Assembly: GCA_963575745.1 (NCBI GenBank)
Contig: CAUYUJ010014616.1
Coordinates: 376,097-440,096, forward strand
DNA length: 64,000 nucleotides
Source: Prorocentrum cordatum
Taxonomy: Eukaryota; Sar; Dinophyceae; Prorocentrales; Prorocentraceae
Reading direction: 5' to 3'
Shown here: piece after piece, positions 1-11,188 of the stretch
Layout: the number at the start of each line of letters is the position of its first letter
How positions within the stretch are numbered: position 1 is the stretch's first letter
Notes under the pieces: generated by a model
The model's database searches: none
Seen by the model: only the letters and a program-made list of their open reading frames with translations
Told to the model about the DNA's origin: nothing
Translations under genes and position numbers: made by a program

Positions 1-87
1 GGCTACAGCTTCGCGAACCTCAAGAGGGAGCTGCAGGACATACCAGTGAGGCGGGCAGGGAGCTTGCGATGTCGGGAGCTAGGAGGA

Positions 88-295
88 GGAGGGGGCGGAG
101 GAGGAGGAGGAGGAGGGGGAGGAGGAGGAAGAGAAAGGAGGAGGAGGAGGAGGAGAAAGGAGGAGGAGGATGATGATGAGGAGGAGGAGGAGGAGTTGGA
201 GGAGGAGGAGGAGGAGGAGGGGAGGAGGATCGAGGAGGCTGGAGGAGGAGGAGGAAGAGCAGGAGGAGGAGAAGGAGGAGGAGGAGGACGATGAC
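88..295. repeat. GGA/GGAGGA purine-rich low-complexity tract
   Basis: Nearly pure GGA, GAGGAGGAA and GATGAT trinucleotide repeats. Long open frames of Glu, Arg or Gly appear in every purine frame and are by-products of the repeat. No gene is supported from base 1 to 510. Confidence 0.9.
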
Positions 296-510
296 GACGA
301 CAGCGATCCTCCCCCCCCCATTGGAGGCTGCGCCAGCCTGTGGAGAAGCTGGCGGCCCTGCATGCGAAGCTCCTGAAGCGGCGCGCCTTGGAGAACAGCG
401 GGCAGGCGCGACGCCGGCAGGGGTTTCAGGCTCTGAGGGGTGGTTCTCTGAGATTTCGTTGGCCCGAACAACTTTTCGGGCGCCCGCCTCCGATTCCGGG
501 CCCGCGGGGA

Positions 511-672
511 GCGATGAGGTTTCAGCGATGAGGTTTGCGATGAGGTATGCGATGAACCCATGCCCAAACCCTGTTATTTCACAGGGAAACCCATCGATGA
601 GGGGGGTGCGATGAGCGAGGTCCCAGCGATGAGGTTGCGATGAGGTTGCGATGAGGTCGGGATGAGGTCAGG
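511..672. repeat. Degenerate GCGATGAGGTT tandem repeat
   Basis: The core GCGATGAGGT recurs about eight to ten times with spacings of 11-20 bp (for example near 511, 524, 537, 611, 626, 639 and 650), with point changes between copies. It is non-coding as far as can be seen. Confidence 0.7.
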
Positions 673-675
673 ATC

Positions 676-1420
676 CAGAGGGGCCAGGCCAGGCATTTCA
701 GAGGTTCCCCAAGGAATCGGAGGCGCGCGGCAGACTTCAGCCAGGAATCTGGCACAGTTGGCAAGTTTATGATTCGGGGGCTCTGGTGCGCTGGGGTAAC
801 GCGCGCCTCATGCAGGGCATCCTCTCTCGACCTTTGTTTCTCATATTGGCAACTTTCCAGATGGAGCATGCTTGCCCCTCTGGGCGGCCCGACGATAATC
901 GTAGCTTGGACGGTAGGCCTACGTCTACATAGGTAACTTAGGCCGATCGTCAGGGTGAATGTGCTTCTTTTTAGCGACCTTGCTAACGTTTGTTGTACTG
1001 TTCGGGGTCCCGCGATTCGGCGCGACTTCGGAAACGTCCAAAACATACAGCAAAGTAGGGAGGAGGAGGAGGGATGAGTGGGAAAATGATGATGGGGGGC
1101 ATGATGAGGAGAGGGGGAGGGGGGCGTTCGGTTTTGCCCCCATCGCACAAGTATTAGTCTTAGTGTACGCCCTCAGACAAAGAGAGAGACCCTTACCCTC
1201 CCACGATATTGTTTTAGCTCATGAAGGGGTCGCACCAATGCCAAGTCTGACTTTGTCGTCCCCCTCCCCTCCCATTCCCTCTCTGGCTTCCTTTCCCCAT
1301 CGTCCATTGCATTTTCTTGTTTTGTTTGGCTCGTGAGGCGCTTTCCGTGTCAGTTCCAGACTCCATGCCATCCGTATGGATTACCTCCTCGTGCTTGTCG
1401 CGGCTGCGGCCGCATACATA
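676..1420. other. No gene seen
   Basis: Unique-looking sequence with short purine and pyrimidine runs around 1050-1130 and 1260-1310. No sustained coding frame or recognisable motif was found. Confidence 0.5.
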
Positions 1421-2014
1421 TCATTCATGGAACCTGTCCGCCCTCTTGTTGGCGTGTGGCTTTGCAGGTGGCCAAACGAGATTCGACTCCAGAGGAAGAG
1501 TGGGGATGCCAGAATATACCCAAACAAAGTTGCCCATGCGCCCCGCATGGGTGACCTGATGCGTCGGGCGGAAGCTTCCAGAGGTGAAGATCAGGACGTT
1601 CCGGACGATAGTCAGTCCAAGATGACTATAGACGGCATCATGCTGGTCAAATCGAACTTCATTTACGATGTTGCAAGGCCGCTGACCATCTTTCAGGAGG
1701 AGCAGCGTAAAATCTGAAGTGTTCTGGCAGGTGGCGCATGCCACGTGGATCAACTGTACTACTTCGATGTTGTCAAGATGATTCCCTTTCTTCACGACGC
1801 CAAGTGGGATTTTTTTGGTGATGCGCCAGTTGGGAGGCAAGGCTTCTTCAAACACTTACCAGAAACGAAAGTTCATGCTATGATCGACGCGCTTGCAGAT
1901 CAATATGGAACGCTACCTGACTGGGCATCGTGCCGATCTATCACACACGCGGCCTGTGGCGACCAATTTCAACTACCTGTGCTCTGTGTTTCTGTACCCA
2001 TCGTGCTGGGCTAG
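1421..2014 (+). other. Coding-like stretch upstream of gene A, possibly decayed exons
   Basis: On the + strand one frame reads from about 1376 to 2014 with a single in-frame TGA at 1715-1717. The part after it has ordinary amino-acid composition (WDFFGDAPVGRQGFF near 1806). The - strand is also open from 1855 to 1421, so strand is uncertain. I do not recognise a family. It may be an upstream exon of gene A, because that frame has no ATG at its visible 5' end, or a decayed fragment. Confidence 0.3.
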
Positions 2015-2051
2015 CGTGATCAAAGCAGAGGTTCTTGATCAGCAGGGTTAG

Positions 2052-5000
2052 TCGACTTTCAGCTTATGCAATCTCAACAGATGGGACGTTCCAAATATTA
2101 AATGGACGAACGTGTGGAGCGCTTCCGAACTTGATCAGCAGAGGCGTCGCCACCGAGGCGGAAATCTCGATCTACCATTGCTGGCGCTGAAAGATTCTTT
2201 CCCTGAGTGCAGATTTGATCGACCTTCGGACGATCTCTTCGAAGAGCATCGGACTCTCGATGCGGGCACGATCGATCGCGTCATAGCTGATTTGAAGAAG
2301 CCCGTGACTGACGCGCTGAAGCAACTACCACAGAGGACTCTGGCTGAATACCCGCATGCGGTGAATGCTCACGACGCCTTTGCCTTGCTAAGCCGTTTCG
2401 CTGACAAGATGCGCAGCGCTAGAGCGCAGCATGAGGGCAAGGACCCCCGGTGCAAGTACAACGCCGTGGACATAGTGAACATGTTCATGATGTCAAACTT
2501 CTTGAAGAACGACGCGGAGTTGAAGAGGGCTTGCTTCTGGGCGGTTCGAGCAGTTCTCCCGGGACACATGGCAAGTGCTTTTTGTTCTTCGATCGAAAAC
2601 GAACGTGTCCATGGGCGGGTGCCAAGTACAGCGACTCTGTCGCGGCTGCGGGGTCGAGTTGATGTGGCCTGGATGGTAGCAGCAAGGCGTCTGATCAAAT
2701 ACTTGATGGAGGAAGAGGGCGGCGTCGTTGTGTACCCAATTCCAGACTCAAGTCCTCAAGCAGGACGTGACTACGAGATGACGGTGCTCACAATCATTGC
2801 GCGAGACAACCTGGTCAAACTGCGCGAGCTTTCAGGCCAGCTGGATTATTTTAATCAGACCCGGGCGTACGAGGATCGCATTCGCGAGTGGGAAACCGAA
2901 TCAGAGGTCATGGAAAAAATCGAAACCATGATCATGAGGCACGTGGCCCCTGCAGTGGAATTGGGATTTGGGCGGGCTAACCTGGCGGCAAAGTTCCGCG
3001 CCATCATGCATCAACTGTATCTTCTTAGCCCGTCCGTCGAACAGTTCTCGGAGATCGTCCGCTCCGTGCCCATCTGGCTCTCGGATCAGGGCACAGAGAG
3101 TGGGATGGCCCGCATCAAGCCCATCAAGGTGGAGAAGGTGCTGGACGTCTTCAAGCCCGGCCACGACGCTGCCGAGGTGCCCCCTGCTTGGCGCCAACTG
3201 GCCTGAACCCTGGCCCAAGGACTACGGGGTTGGGGATGGTTCCAGGGGGTTCAGTTCCGGAGAGCCTGGGCCCAGGGGGGCGGGGTTCAGGTGGCAGTTG
3301 GCGCCAATCAGGGGGCCAGAAGGTTGATTTCGCAGAGCCTGCGCCTCAGGGGCATGACGACGACATGATCGACATGACTAGGAGCCTCGAATTCAGCGGG
3401 ACACTTCACCTGAACCATAACTCTGGCAATCACCTGAAAGACGTGATGACAGATTACAAGGATGCTGTATGGAGGCTCAGTAAAGTAGCAGAGTTGTTAG
3501 ACAACCCTGCGTCGAAGGAACGGCTTCAGGCGACGTGCTTCTCGCAGTCGCCAGTCCTGAAAGTCTTGTTCGAGCCCATCAAGAAGTTCAAAGGCCATTG
3601 TCACGTTGAGCGCTGGGGCACAGTTGCCAACGCAGTACTCCACATCACAGGCGACGTCGAAGCGGGCTTGCGGCATGGTTGGGGCGCTCTGAAATATACC
3701 CATGGCAAGAAGTCTAAAGATGATGGTGATGAGGACGACTTACGCGTCAAGATGCAAGTCCTGGATGAAACAATCAAGTCGCCGTACTGGTGGGCCTACT
3801 GGGGTATGCTTGAGAAGATCGCACAGGCACTGTTTGATGTACTCAAGTGGTGTGAATCGTGCTCCTGCCATTTCGACCTCCTGGAGTTCCTCGATAAGGG
3901 CGACCATCCATTCGACGAGGACGTTGTCAAGACGGTTCGCGACGGGGCTTCAAAGTGCCCGTTGAGAGGCATGCGATGCCATGACGTGTGCGCGGGCCTC
4001 CTGCTCGATTTCGTGAAGGACCGCCTCAACTACCACATCGCAGAGTTCACCAGCCAGCTGCCCGGCGACATCTCAAAGGAGCAGGCGAAGAGCATCATAG
4101 AGCAGTGTGAAAATGGCAGGGCCCATATTGTCGCGTATTACTCGGTCAAGTTGGCACATTGCAACACAGCAGCCTACAGCGTAGTTGGGATGGCATGTGG
4201 AATACACAAGAGGGCAGTAAAATGTTACCGTCGAGTTGTGGAGAATGCTGGTGGGAATCGTATTGTCGAAGACTTTCTCAAAAATGGGACCCTTCTTGAT
4301 CAAGCGGACGAGTGGAGTATCGATGGTTTTCAAGCGACTGGGGATTTGCCTGCACTTCGCCACTGGATGGCAGTGTTTCGTTTCGCTCCAAGTGCAGAGA
4401 GAGTTGTTGAGGGCGCGCATGCTCAGGTCAAGCATGAAACAAAGAGGGCCCCGAACCATGGAAACGCCCTGGTCAGCTTGTCTAATCGGATGCCCAACCT
4501 CAGCAAGTACATAACCTCCAGTATGGACACCTTCAACTCTTTTGTACACGATGTCCAAAACCTGAGCTCTGGCCAGAAGGCTTGCGCGGAGCTCGGCCTG
4601 GATAAGCATCCCAGTGCAAGTGTTGCAGCGCGCTTCGGGAGTAGAGACAAGCGTTTCTGGCAAGTCATCTACCACTCAGACCCGTTCACGAAGTACCAGA
4701 TGGAGTTGCCCAAGATCGAGATCGTGAAAACTGAGACTGTTGAGCACCCGCGCAAGATCAAGTTGCTTGAGACCGACTGCCCCTGCAAGAGAGACGCCTT
4801 TGTCAACCACGTGATCGACTCGTTGAAAGCTGATGGCACCATTTACAGCATTCCCCTGCAGCGCAATGCCCTCGTAGCCCTGGGCGACCTCCTTCAAGTG
4901 GGTGACCTGAAAGAGATGGGTGATGAGTTTGATGATGGTTACCGCGCAGATTTATGGGGAGACCCAGATTGCCAGCTCTCGGAGGTCATGTTCTTCAAAG

Positions 5001-6673
5001 TGATTATCCCTGACATCGGTCGCATCCCCCGGCCGAAAGTACGAGGCCAACCAGAGCTCACAGGCGTCAAGACTTTGATGGTGCACAAACTGCTTAGGTA
5101 CAACGCTGCTAACGGCACTTCCACAGTTAGCGTCAACGGGATGGGCCAGGAGATTGGCGATTGTGCAGTACCATTCACTCTCCATCCAGCTGTGATCGAG
5201 CCAGAGAACTTGTTCAAGGTGATTCGTTGGGAGCGTGCTGGCTTCGACTTGCAGCTGAAGCTACCCGGGCACTACGAGTCGAAGATTCCAGTGAAGCAGA
5301 TGCAGTGGTTTAGCAATGTGGTCCCAACACTTCTGAAGTACCCGGACGGCTGCGAACAGGACGCCGCCATACCGACTGACATTCCTGACGCCAAGGAGCT
5401 CATGGGCACGCTCTGCGAACTGGGTCTCTGGGAGGGCCCGCCGTACAAGATTACGCCATTGGGAAAGGCATCTCTTGAAGTTGGGATGGATCTGCGTCGC
5501 CCTCAGCCTTTGTTGAAAAGCCTCGAGAGGGGCGATGACATCACCAAGGCAACCCTGGCACAGTTGATATTGCGCGTCGAACTGGAAGGCTTTCAGAACA
5601 AAGACGTATCAACCTCAAGGACCGTGTCTGTCAGAAGCATTGTCTGGCCAAGAGTTGCGTTGGGGAGCTGGGGGTAGGGGGAAACGGGGGAGGTCTAGAT
5701 GATCATGGCGTGGGAGGTCCGTGCACCAAGGGGGTCAGGGGGTCGAGGGGGCGGTGGCTCAGGCAATGTTTCAGGCCGTCCACGAAGGGAGAAAAAACAC
5801 GCAATCAAGAACCCGCGCCGAACTGGCCTGGACAAGAAGTGGTACTCGTTCAAGGGGTACTCCGTATCCAAATATTTCCTGATGGCCATGGTGAAATCAA
5901 TGGACAAGGAGTCGGGCATCGACGAGGTGCCGCATTTCGCTGCGACTGCAATGTGCATGAAGATCCTTGGAAGGGCTCCGCGCCCTGAGCGCAATCAAAA
6001 TATGCCTACCATCGGCGACGAAGACTGGCCTGAGGACCACATCCCACTGCCAGTCAGGAAGAAGGCGCGCACCACGAGGGGCGTAACGCTCGACAAGACC
6101 AGGAAGGCCACGGCAGGCGGTGGCGACGAGGAGGAAGCCGCGGAGGTCATCGACATCGAGGGCTCCGACGACCACGGCGAGGAGCAGGGCGAGGAGGACG
6201 AGGAGGAGGAGTCGGACCCAGAGGACTCTTCTTCGAGTACCTCAAGCTCGACAACAGGATCATCTGCCTCTTCGACAAGCGGCGAAAAGGAGGACGACGA
6301 CGGCAGCGCGGACAGCGGTGATGATGCCGACCCCCCGTTCGTGTACCGCGAGGACGGGCTGGGCAACAAGTGCTACAGGTACGTGAGCTTGTACAAGACC
6401 TTCCACAAGATTTCGGGCGAGTTCACGGGGTGGCAGGCCCACTGCAGGAGGGCTGGCCACAACGCGAATGGCAAGTGCACCAAGAACCAGACTGCCAAGT
6501 CGGATGGCGGTGCCGAAGGAGTGCAGCGCCGCCTGCTGCACTGGGCCTGCATGGGCGGGGGCTGCGCGAACAAGCCGCAGCACAAGGACAAGTGGGGGCA
6601 GGTCGTGGACGACTGGAACAACGACCTGATCGGCGAGCTCGCCGAGTTGGAGGTCGCGGCCTGCGACCCTTGA
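2052..6673 (+). CDS. Gene A: transposase-like protein with acidic linker and C-terminal Cys/His module, three exons
   Basis: Proposed exons are 2052-3176, 3320-5633 and 5775-6673. Intron 1 is GT-AG, phase 0, and joins two open frames exactly. Intron 2 keeps frame only with a GA-AG junction, so that join is less certain. From 2112 the product is about 1,425 residues. Exon 1 has DSSPQAGRDYEM (Asp codon at 2745) and later WLSDQGTE (Asp codon at 3084). Exon 2 has RFAPSAERVVEGAHAQ near 4377-4425. The spacing of Asp, Asp and Glu fits an RNase H-fold DDE transposase, which is an inference. Exon 3 has WYSFKGYSVSKYF, an acidic Ser-rich linker (6120-6320) and a Cys/His tail (CRRAGHNANGKC). I recall proteins with DSSPQ and SD-GTE motifs as abundant in dinoflagellates. 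The first ATG is not in view: the frame opens after a TAG at 2049 and may follow another intron. Confidence 0.7.
3177..3319 (+). mobile_element. Introner-like intron 1 of gene A with terminal inverted repeats
   Basis: A 143-nt GT-AG intron. A perfect 13-bp inverted repeat, TTGGCGCCAACTG at 3188-3200 and its complement at 3295-3307, is extended inward by CCTGAACCC/GGGTTCAGG and outward by GCCCCCTG/CAGGGGGC, so almost the whole intron can fold into one hairpin. Removing it fuses the frame starting at 2052 to the frame from 3320 at a codon boundary. This is the structure expected of a MITE-like element that became an intron on insertion. No clear target-site duplication is left. Confidence 0.75.
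5634..5774 (+). mobile_element. Introner-like intron 2 of gene A with imperfect inverted repeats
   Basis: Two stop codons (5675 and 5696) interrupt the gene A frame here. The segment begins near CAGAAGCATTGTCTGGCCA (5632-5650) and ends near TGGCTCAGGCAATGTTTCAG (5755-5774), which match each other as an imperfect inverted repeat. TCAG occurs at both outer ends (5631-5634 and 5771-5774), a possible short target duplication. The acceptor TTTCAG|G is good. A GA donor at 5634 keeps the reading frame; the GT donors at 5624 and 5626 do not. The junction is therefore provisional. Confidence 0.5.
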
Positions 6674-6719
6674 GTGCCAGCAGGTGGCATGCGTCAAAAC
6701 AATACTCCTCCACCCAGTC

Positions 6720-6935
6720 CCATTCGCCTCACCCCTTCCCCTCCCCTTCCCCTTTCTTCCCCTGCCATTCCCTTCCTTTTCCGTGCCCCTGCCTTCTCCC
6801 TTTCCCTCTCCTCCCTCTCTCACTCCCTCCCCTGACTCGTTATCCTCCTCCCCTCCCTCCCTCTCACCTCCCCTGCCTTTCCCTTGCCCTCCCTCTCCCT
6901 CGCCCAATTCATCTGGCCCCCCTCCAACCTCAGGC
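6720..6935. repeat. CCCTTCC/CCTCC pyrimidine tract
   Basis: A continuous C+T-rich stretch just 3' of gene A. No coding evidence. Confidence 0.8.
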
Positions 6936-7179
6936 GCCGTTCTCGGTGCCCGACCAGGCGCGCGCTCGACCCACCCGGCCCACGAGGAGGATGAGGATGA
7001 GGACGGATGAGGAGGGCAAGACTGAGATGTGGATATGCAGTATGATACCACTGAGGGGGATGAGGTAATAGATGAGAATGAGGGGGCAAGGGGGGGGGGG
7101 GTGAGGAGCTGGAGGAGGCGGATGCACAATCAAGGCGGCCCCAGTGTAGGATTGTACCACACGTCGTTGTGACTCCTCT

Positions 7180-7560
7180 TGGGTCCCTCTTGGAGCCCTC
7201 CTGGGGCCATCTTGGAATCGTCTTGGGCCCTCCCAAGCCGCATTGGTAATCCCTGAGATGGCCCGGCGACGAAGACGACGACGACGGCCGCCGCCGCCAA
7301 GGGGGACAAAACTTGTTAACACGGGGGCGTGCCGTTCCATGGGAACGACGACGACGACGACGACGACACGACGACACGGCTGTCGTGATAAGTCGATCGC
7401 CCACTTGTGAGACCCTCTTAGTGCCCTCTTGGAGCTCTCTGGAGGCCCTCTTGCGGCCCTCTTGGAACCCTCGTAGGGCCCTCTCGGAGGGGGGCCCACA
7501 AGGCTCCTTGGTAGGATACCGTTGCGCCCTCTCATAGCTGTCTCAGGGCGTTCTTGAGGC
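7180..7560. repeat. Dispersed degenerate TCTTGGGCC repeat block, with (GAC)n
   Basis: Repeated cores of CTCTTGG(A/G)GCCCTC at irregular 12-30 bp spacing. It is interrupted at 7265-7375 by GAC/ACG trinucleotide arrays. The same core forms blocks at about 33.6, 37.3, 37.7, 42.0, 45.8, 49.6, 53.2, 55.6 and 58.0 kb. Confidence 0.75.
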
Positions 7561-7910
7561 TCTGGCGATGCCCCCACAGGAGGGTCCTGGACGGTATCCG
7601 AAAAAGGCCTGCTGGTGTCGTGGGGTGCCCTCGTCTCGCCCCTCCTCCCCTCCTCCGGCGGCGAGGCGACTCGTGCTCGCCAACTTCGGGGCTTGCTTCG
7701 ACGAGGCCGTGCGGCCGCCGCCCTCTGCCTCTCCTCTCTCCTCCACCCTCTGGATCCCCTTCCTGTCCTTGAGCGTCGGTGGCCCTCTCTTCCACTGGGG
7801 CGTCGGAGGCCGAGTCGGATGCGTGAAACAACGGGGTGGTGAATTCTTGCACGGAGCAAGCCCAGAACATAACAAAACGGGCGAACGCTGAGATTACGGC
7901 ATGGAAAGGC

Positions 7911-7988
7911 CGCCCATGGAGCCGATAACGTGCTAATACCCCTGAAACGCCGCCCATGGAGCCGATAACGTGCTAATACCCCTGAAAC
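7911..7988. repeat. 40-bp tandem duplication
   Basis: The sequence starting CGCCCATGGAGCCGATAACG is present at 7911-7948 and again at 7951-7988 with no visible difference over 38 bp, so it is a recent duplication. Nothing coding overlaps it. Confidence 0.9.
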
Positions 7989-8027
7989 CAGCAAAACCAA
8001 CAAAAAACATCAAAATCGCATCCCCCC

Positions 8028-8065
8028 CAAACTCGGGAGACTCGGGAGACTCGGGAGACTCGGGA
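8028..8065. repeat. 9-bp ACTCGGGAG tandem repeat
   Basis: Four near-perfect copies of ACTCGGGAG. A related cluster occurs at 8249-8276, so the unit has spread locally. Confidence 0.85.
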
Positions 8066-8890
8066 ACTATATGGTTGCCCGGCGGCGAATGCAAAATTGG
8101 GCCCCCAAACAGGTCCCAAACCATGAAAAACGACCAGTTCAGGCGAGGTCTAAGGGCTCAAAACCACTTCGGAATTCAAGAAATCCAATTAAATCAGAAG
8201 CGAAAGCTGCATAAGTCCCCCGGGCAACTTAACGCTCACGAGTTTGAGACTCGGGAAACTCGGGAGATTCGGGAGAAATGAACGGATCCCAAGGAATTGG
8301 CAATCCTGGGCCAATCCGCCCCAAACAGGCCTAAAAACCAGTATGGCGTCGTGAATCAGCTCAAAATGACCTTATCCGACCTGAAACGAGCGACTCCGTA
8401 CCAAACCGAGCGGCGCGGCACAATGTGAGCCACAGGGGTGGGATCCGTGCAGTTAGGCTTGGCCAGCGCCCCCCTCCCACTCCCCTGAGCGCACTCGTGC
8501 TGACGTCCTAGGGCTCAAACCAGCACGCGCCGGCAAGAGCCCATCCGAGGATAGGGGAAGGGGAGATGGGAAGGGGTACGGGAGGCGACAGAGAGGAGGG
8601 ATGTGCACAGAGCGCTGGTCTTGCACGTGGCTCTCCTGGCGCCCTAAACGAGAGGAGGGGGAGGAGGACACCGATAAGGATAAGGCCCATGGAAGAGGAG
8701 GAGGGGGAAGGGAAGGATGATGAGGAGGTGGAGGAGGAATAGGAGGAGGAGGGCGGCGACCACAACGAACGACGACAACTGAAACGTTTCGTCCAGGGCC
8801 ACCCGGAGATAGCGCCAAGTGCAGAACCGCTCTCAGCTAGTGCCATTGCTCTCCCCAGATACTTTCCGCCCCCTCTCCATTCCTCCGTAT
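8066..8890. other. No gene seen
   Basis: Mostly unique sequence with a GGAGGA-rich run at 8640-8760. No frame with coding character was found. Confidence 0.5.
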
Positions 8891-9207
8891 TCATTTGGGC
8901 TCAGGGCCGCGTGCGGCTTCGCTTGCCCTGCTCCAGGCGCGTCTGCACATATCGTACTCTGAAGTGCGATGTGCCAGGTTGGGGCGTTGGGGCCTGAAGC
9001 GCACCATGCGCAGGAGCGGTGGGCAAAAAAGGCTTCGGCCTGCCGCGTTGTGCGAGGGTGACTTCGACGCTCTTCTGACGTCCAAGCCGTTCCACCACGC
9101 CCACAGGTTCAAGACTGGCGTGCCCCCAGGACCTGGTCGCCTCAGCGAGTTCGCTCTTTGGCCAGAGAGTTGCTGAGCGATGCCCAGAGAGCGTTGAACG
9201 CTGGCGA

Positions 9208-11007
9208 ATGCTGCTGGCACCAGGTACCATCAACACTGGCGATTACTCAGGGTGCGAGATGTCGAGAGAGATGTGCTGGCAACTCAGCAAAGGTCTTCCC
9301 TACGCCATCCCGGGGGAACCCTGGGCTCAGAAGACCATGTTCGAATTCAAAAGGTCATGCGATAATGCCTCGGTGCCTCGACATGCATTGAAGTGGATCT
9401 CGCGCAATCTGGATGGAGGGGCGTCTTGCGTGCTGGGCGACATAGAGGACAGCTTGCCAGACGAGGCCAAAAGCTGTTTGACAATGATGGAGCCTGCGGC
9501 CGACGTCAACCAGGACATCAATGTGGCGCGCCAGCAGGCGGAGGGCAGCTACAAGAATATGCTCCAGTGGCTGATACAGAACAGGCAGTGGGTGTGGCCA
9601 GCGTGCTCGCGCACGTGGTGTTTGCAACACGAGCGCCTGTGCCCAACGAATCCACAACAGAACGCATCCGATGTGGGCAAGCTTCGCATTAACTGGGCAG
9701 GGAACACCTGCGTAGCTTGGAGCCCTGTGTCCCTCGGTAAGCTGAAGGAGTACTCCCACTCATCGGAACGAGTAAACAATATCTGGGTTGCGCAGAGGAT
9801 CAGGTTCACGGAGCTTGGCGAGGAGGATTGTTTCTTTCAGGAGTGCGCGAAGAGTTTCCCAGTGCAGCAGAAGCTTGCAGAGCCGATGGATCCGTGGCTC
9901 CATGTTGTGTGGGTTCAGTGGGGGCCTCTTCAACAAGGCGAACCCCATCACCGCCCAAGGGTATTCTCATTCGGATGCTGCCGTGATCGGTTGAAGTGGA
10001 TCGGCCCAGAGAGCCACGAGCTGGTGCAGAAGGAGTTTGAGGAGCTCTTCGGCGCCAGGGTTGTGAGCGACGGCACAATCTACATGAATGCCAGCCCGGA
10101 CTACCTGAAGCGGGTTGGAGCGAAACTGTTTGCAGCACGGCATTTTCACATCGACAACGTGGATGACGTCCCCATAGACGGCGACGACATGTTAGAAACC
10201 GTATGCGCTGGCAATCGTGAGAGGCACAGGGACTACGAGCGCATCAAGGATGCAGGGCAGTGGGGCGAGGACTTCATCGCCGACTTGGACCACTGGCCGA
10301 ACACCCGTTCCACTCACGGCTCGGAGTTCCCATGCCAGCTTAAGCATGGATGCATCTGGTCCTGGCGACTGCGAAGAGCTGCAGTAGGCCTTGAGCATCT
10401 CGCCGCCCAAGGGTTCCACGTCCTTGAGGGGATGCAATCGCGCTACCACAGCCGCGTGCAGCCCCTCTTCGAGAGCCTGTCCGAGAGTAACTTGAAGGAG
10501 TTGTCTGGCAACGGCATGTGCATCTCAGCTCTTGCTGCGTGGGCAGTGTACGTGTTCAGCAACGTAGTGAGGGTCGAGGGGGCCAAGCTGCTAGAGGAGC
10601 ATGCCCTCGCCACCGCCGCCGCCGCATCGACGGCATACTGCCCGGCAGGCGGCGGAGCAGCTCAGGCTCAGACCGACTTAGTCAGAGGAAAATATGGCAC
10701 ATCAGGCGGCGCGCTGAAACGTCTTGAGATACATTGCCGTTGCTGCTTTGATCGCATGGGCGAGTGCTGCATGCTTCCTCTGAGTCACCCCCTGTGGCCC
10801 CCCCTGGGACTCGTGGGAGTGCAAAGTAGGCAGGCCGCTGGGGCACAATTGAACGATGGCCAGGAAGGGGGGCTCGTCCCTCATCATGCCCCTCTCCCTT
10901 CTCCTCCTCCTCCTCCTCCTCCTACTAATGCGTCTTCCCCTCAACCTCGCCTCCCCTCGTGCTCCCACAACGTTCAGGACGTCCGAGGGGGGCGACCTGC
11001 GGGTTGA
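9208..11007 (+). CDS. Divergent cytosine-5 methyltransferase-like protein (dinoflagellate type)
   Basis: The frame opens at ATG 9208 (MLLAPGTINTGDYSG). Features I read as altered C5-methyltransferase motifs are NTCVAWS at residues 166-172 (in place of the PCQ loop, keeping a Cys), FFQECAKSF at 209-217 (in place of ENV) and HRPRVFSFGC at 248-257 (in place of the QRRR strand). I recall similar proteins in dinoflagellates. The normal glycine-rich SAM motif is not obvious, so activity is uncertain. True coding probably begins upstream: 9020-9120 reads DFDALLTSKPFHHAHRFKTG in another frame, and a one-base shift in the C run near 9122 would join it. After about 10,735 the frame becomes Pro-rich and runs into CTC repeats, so the real end is probably near 10.7 kb at an unrecognised donor. 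Confidence 0.55.
   Translation: MLLAPGTINTGDYSGCEMSREMCWQLSKGLPYAIPGEPWAQKTMFEFKRSCDNASVPRHALKWISRNLDGGASCVLGDIEDSLPDEAKSCLTMMEPAADVNQDINVARQQAEGSYKNMLQWLIQNRQWVWPACSRTWCLQHERLCPTNPQQNASDVGKLRINWAGNTCVAWSPVSLGKLKEYSHSSERVNNIWVAQRIRFTELGEEDCFFQECAKSFPVQQKLAEPMDPWLHVVWVQWGPLQQGEPHHRPRVFSFGCCRDRLKWIGPESHELVQKEFEELFGARVVSDGTIYMNASPDYLKRVGAKLFAARHFHIDNVDDVPIDGDDMLETVCAGNRERHRDYERIKDAGQWGEDFIADLDHWPNTRSTHGSEFPCQLKHGCIWSWRLRRAAVGLEHLAAQGFHVLEGMQSRYHSRVQPLFESLSESNLKELSGNGMCISALAAWAVYVFSNVVRVEGAKLLEEHALATAAAASTAYCPAGGGAAQAQTDLVRGKYGTSGGALKRLEIHCRCCFDRMGECCMLPLSHPLWPPLGLVGVQSRQAAGAQLNDGQEGGLVPHHAPLPSPPPPPPPTNASSPQPRLPSCSHNVQDVRGGRPAG
10898..10935. repeat. (CTC)n tract
   Basis: A short CTCCTC run in the gap between the methyltransferase-like gene and the RGG gene. 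Confidence 0.85.
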
Positions 11008-11188
11008 AGCGTCGCCTCAAGAGGGCCTCAAGTGGCCTCCAATCGATTGCAGAGCAGCTTGTGCCATTCTGTAATTGCTGTTGTTGCTCAGTTCGCATTG
11101 CGCATGCGTGAGGCGCACGCGGGATTCCGAAATCCATTTCGTCGAGGCCCCCCTTTGCTTCCGCTCACCCGGGCCACGCCGTCGCGCC

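Noticed and set aside
1421-1855. - strand gene of 144 residues
   Set aside because: Both strands read plausibly, no motif supports either, and all other genes are on +. It is kept only as an uncertain coding-like stretch.
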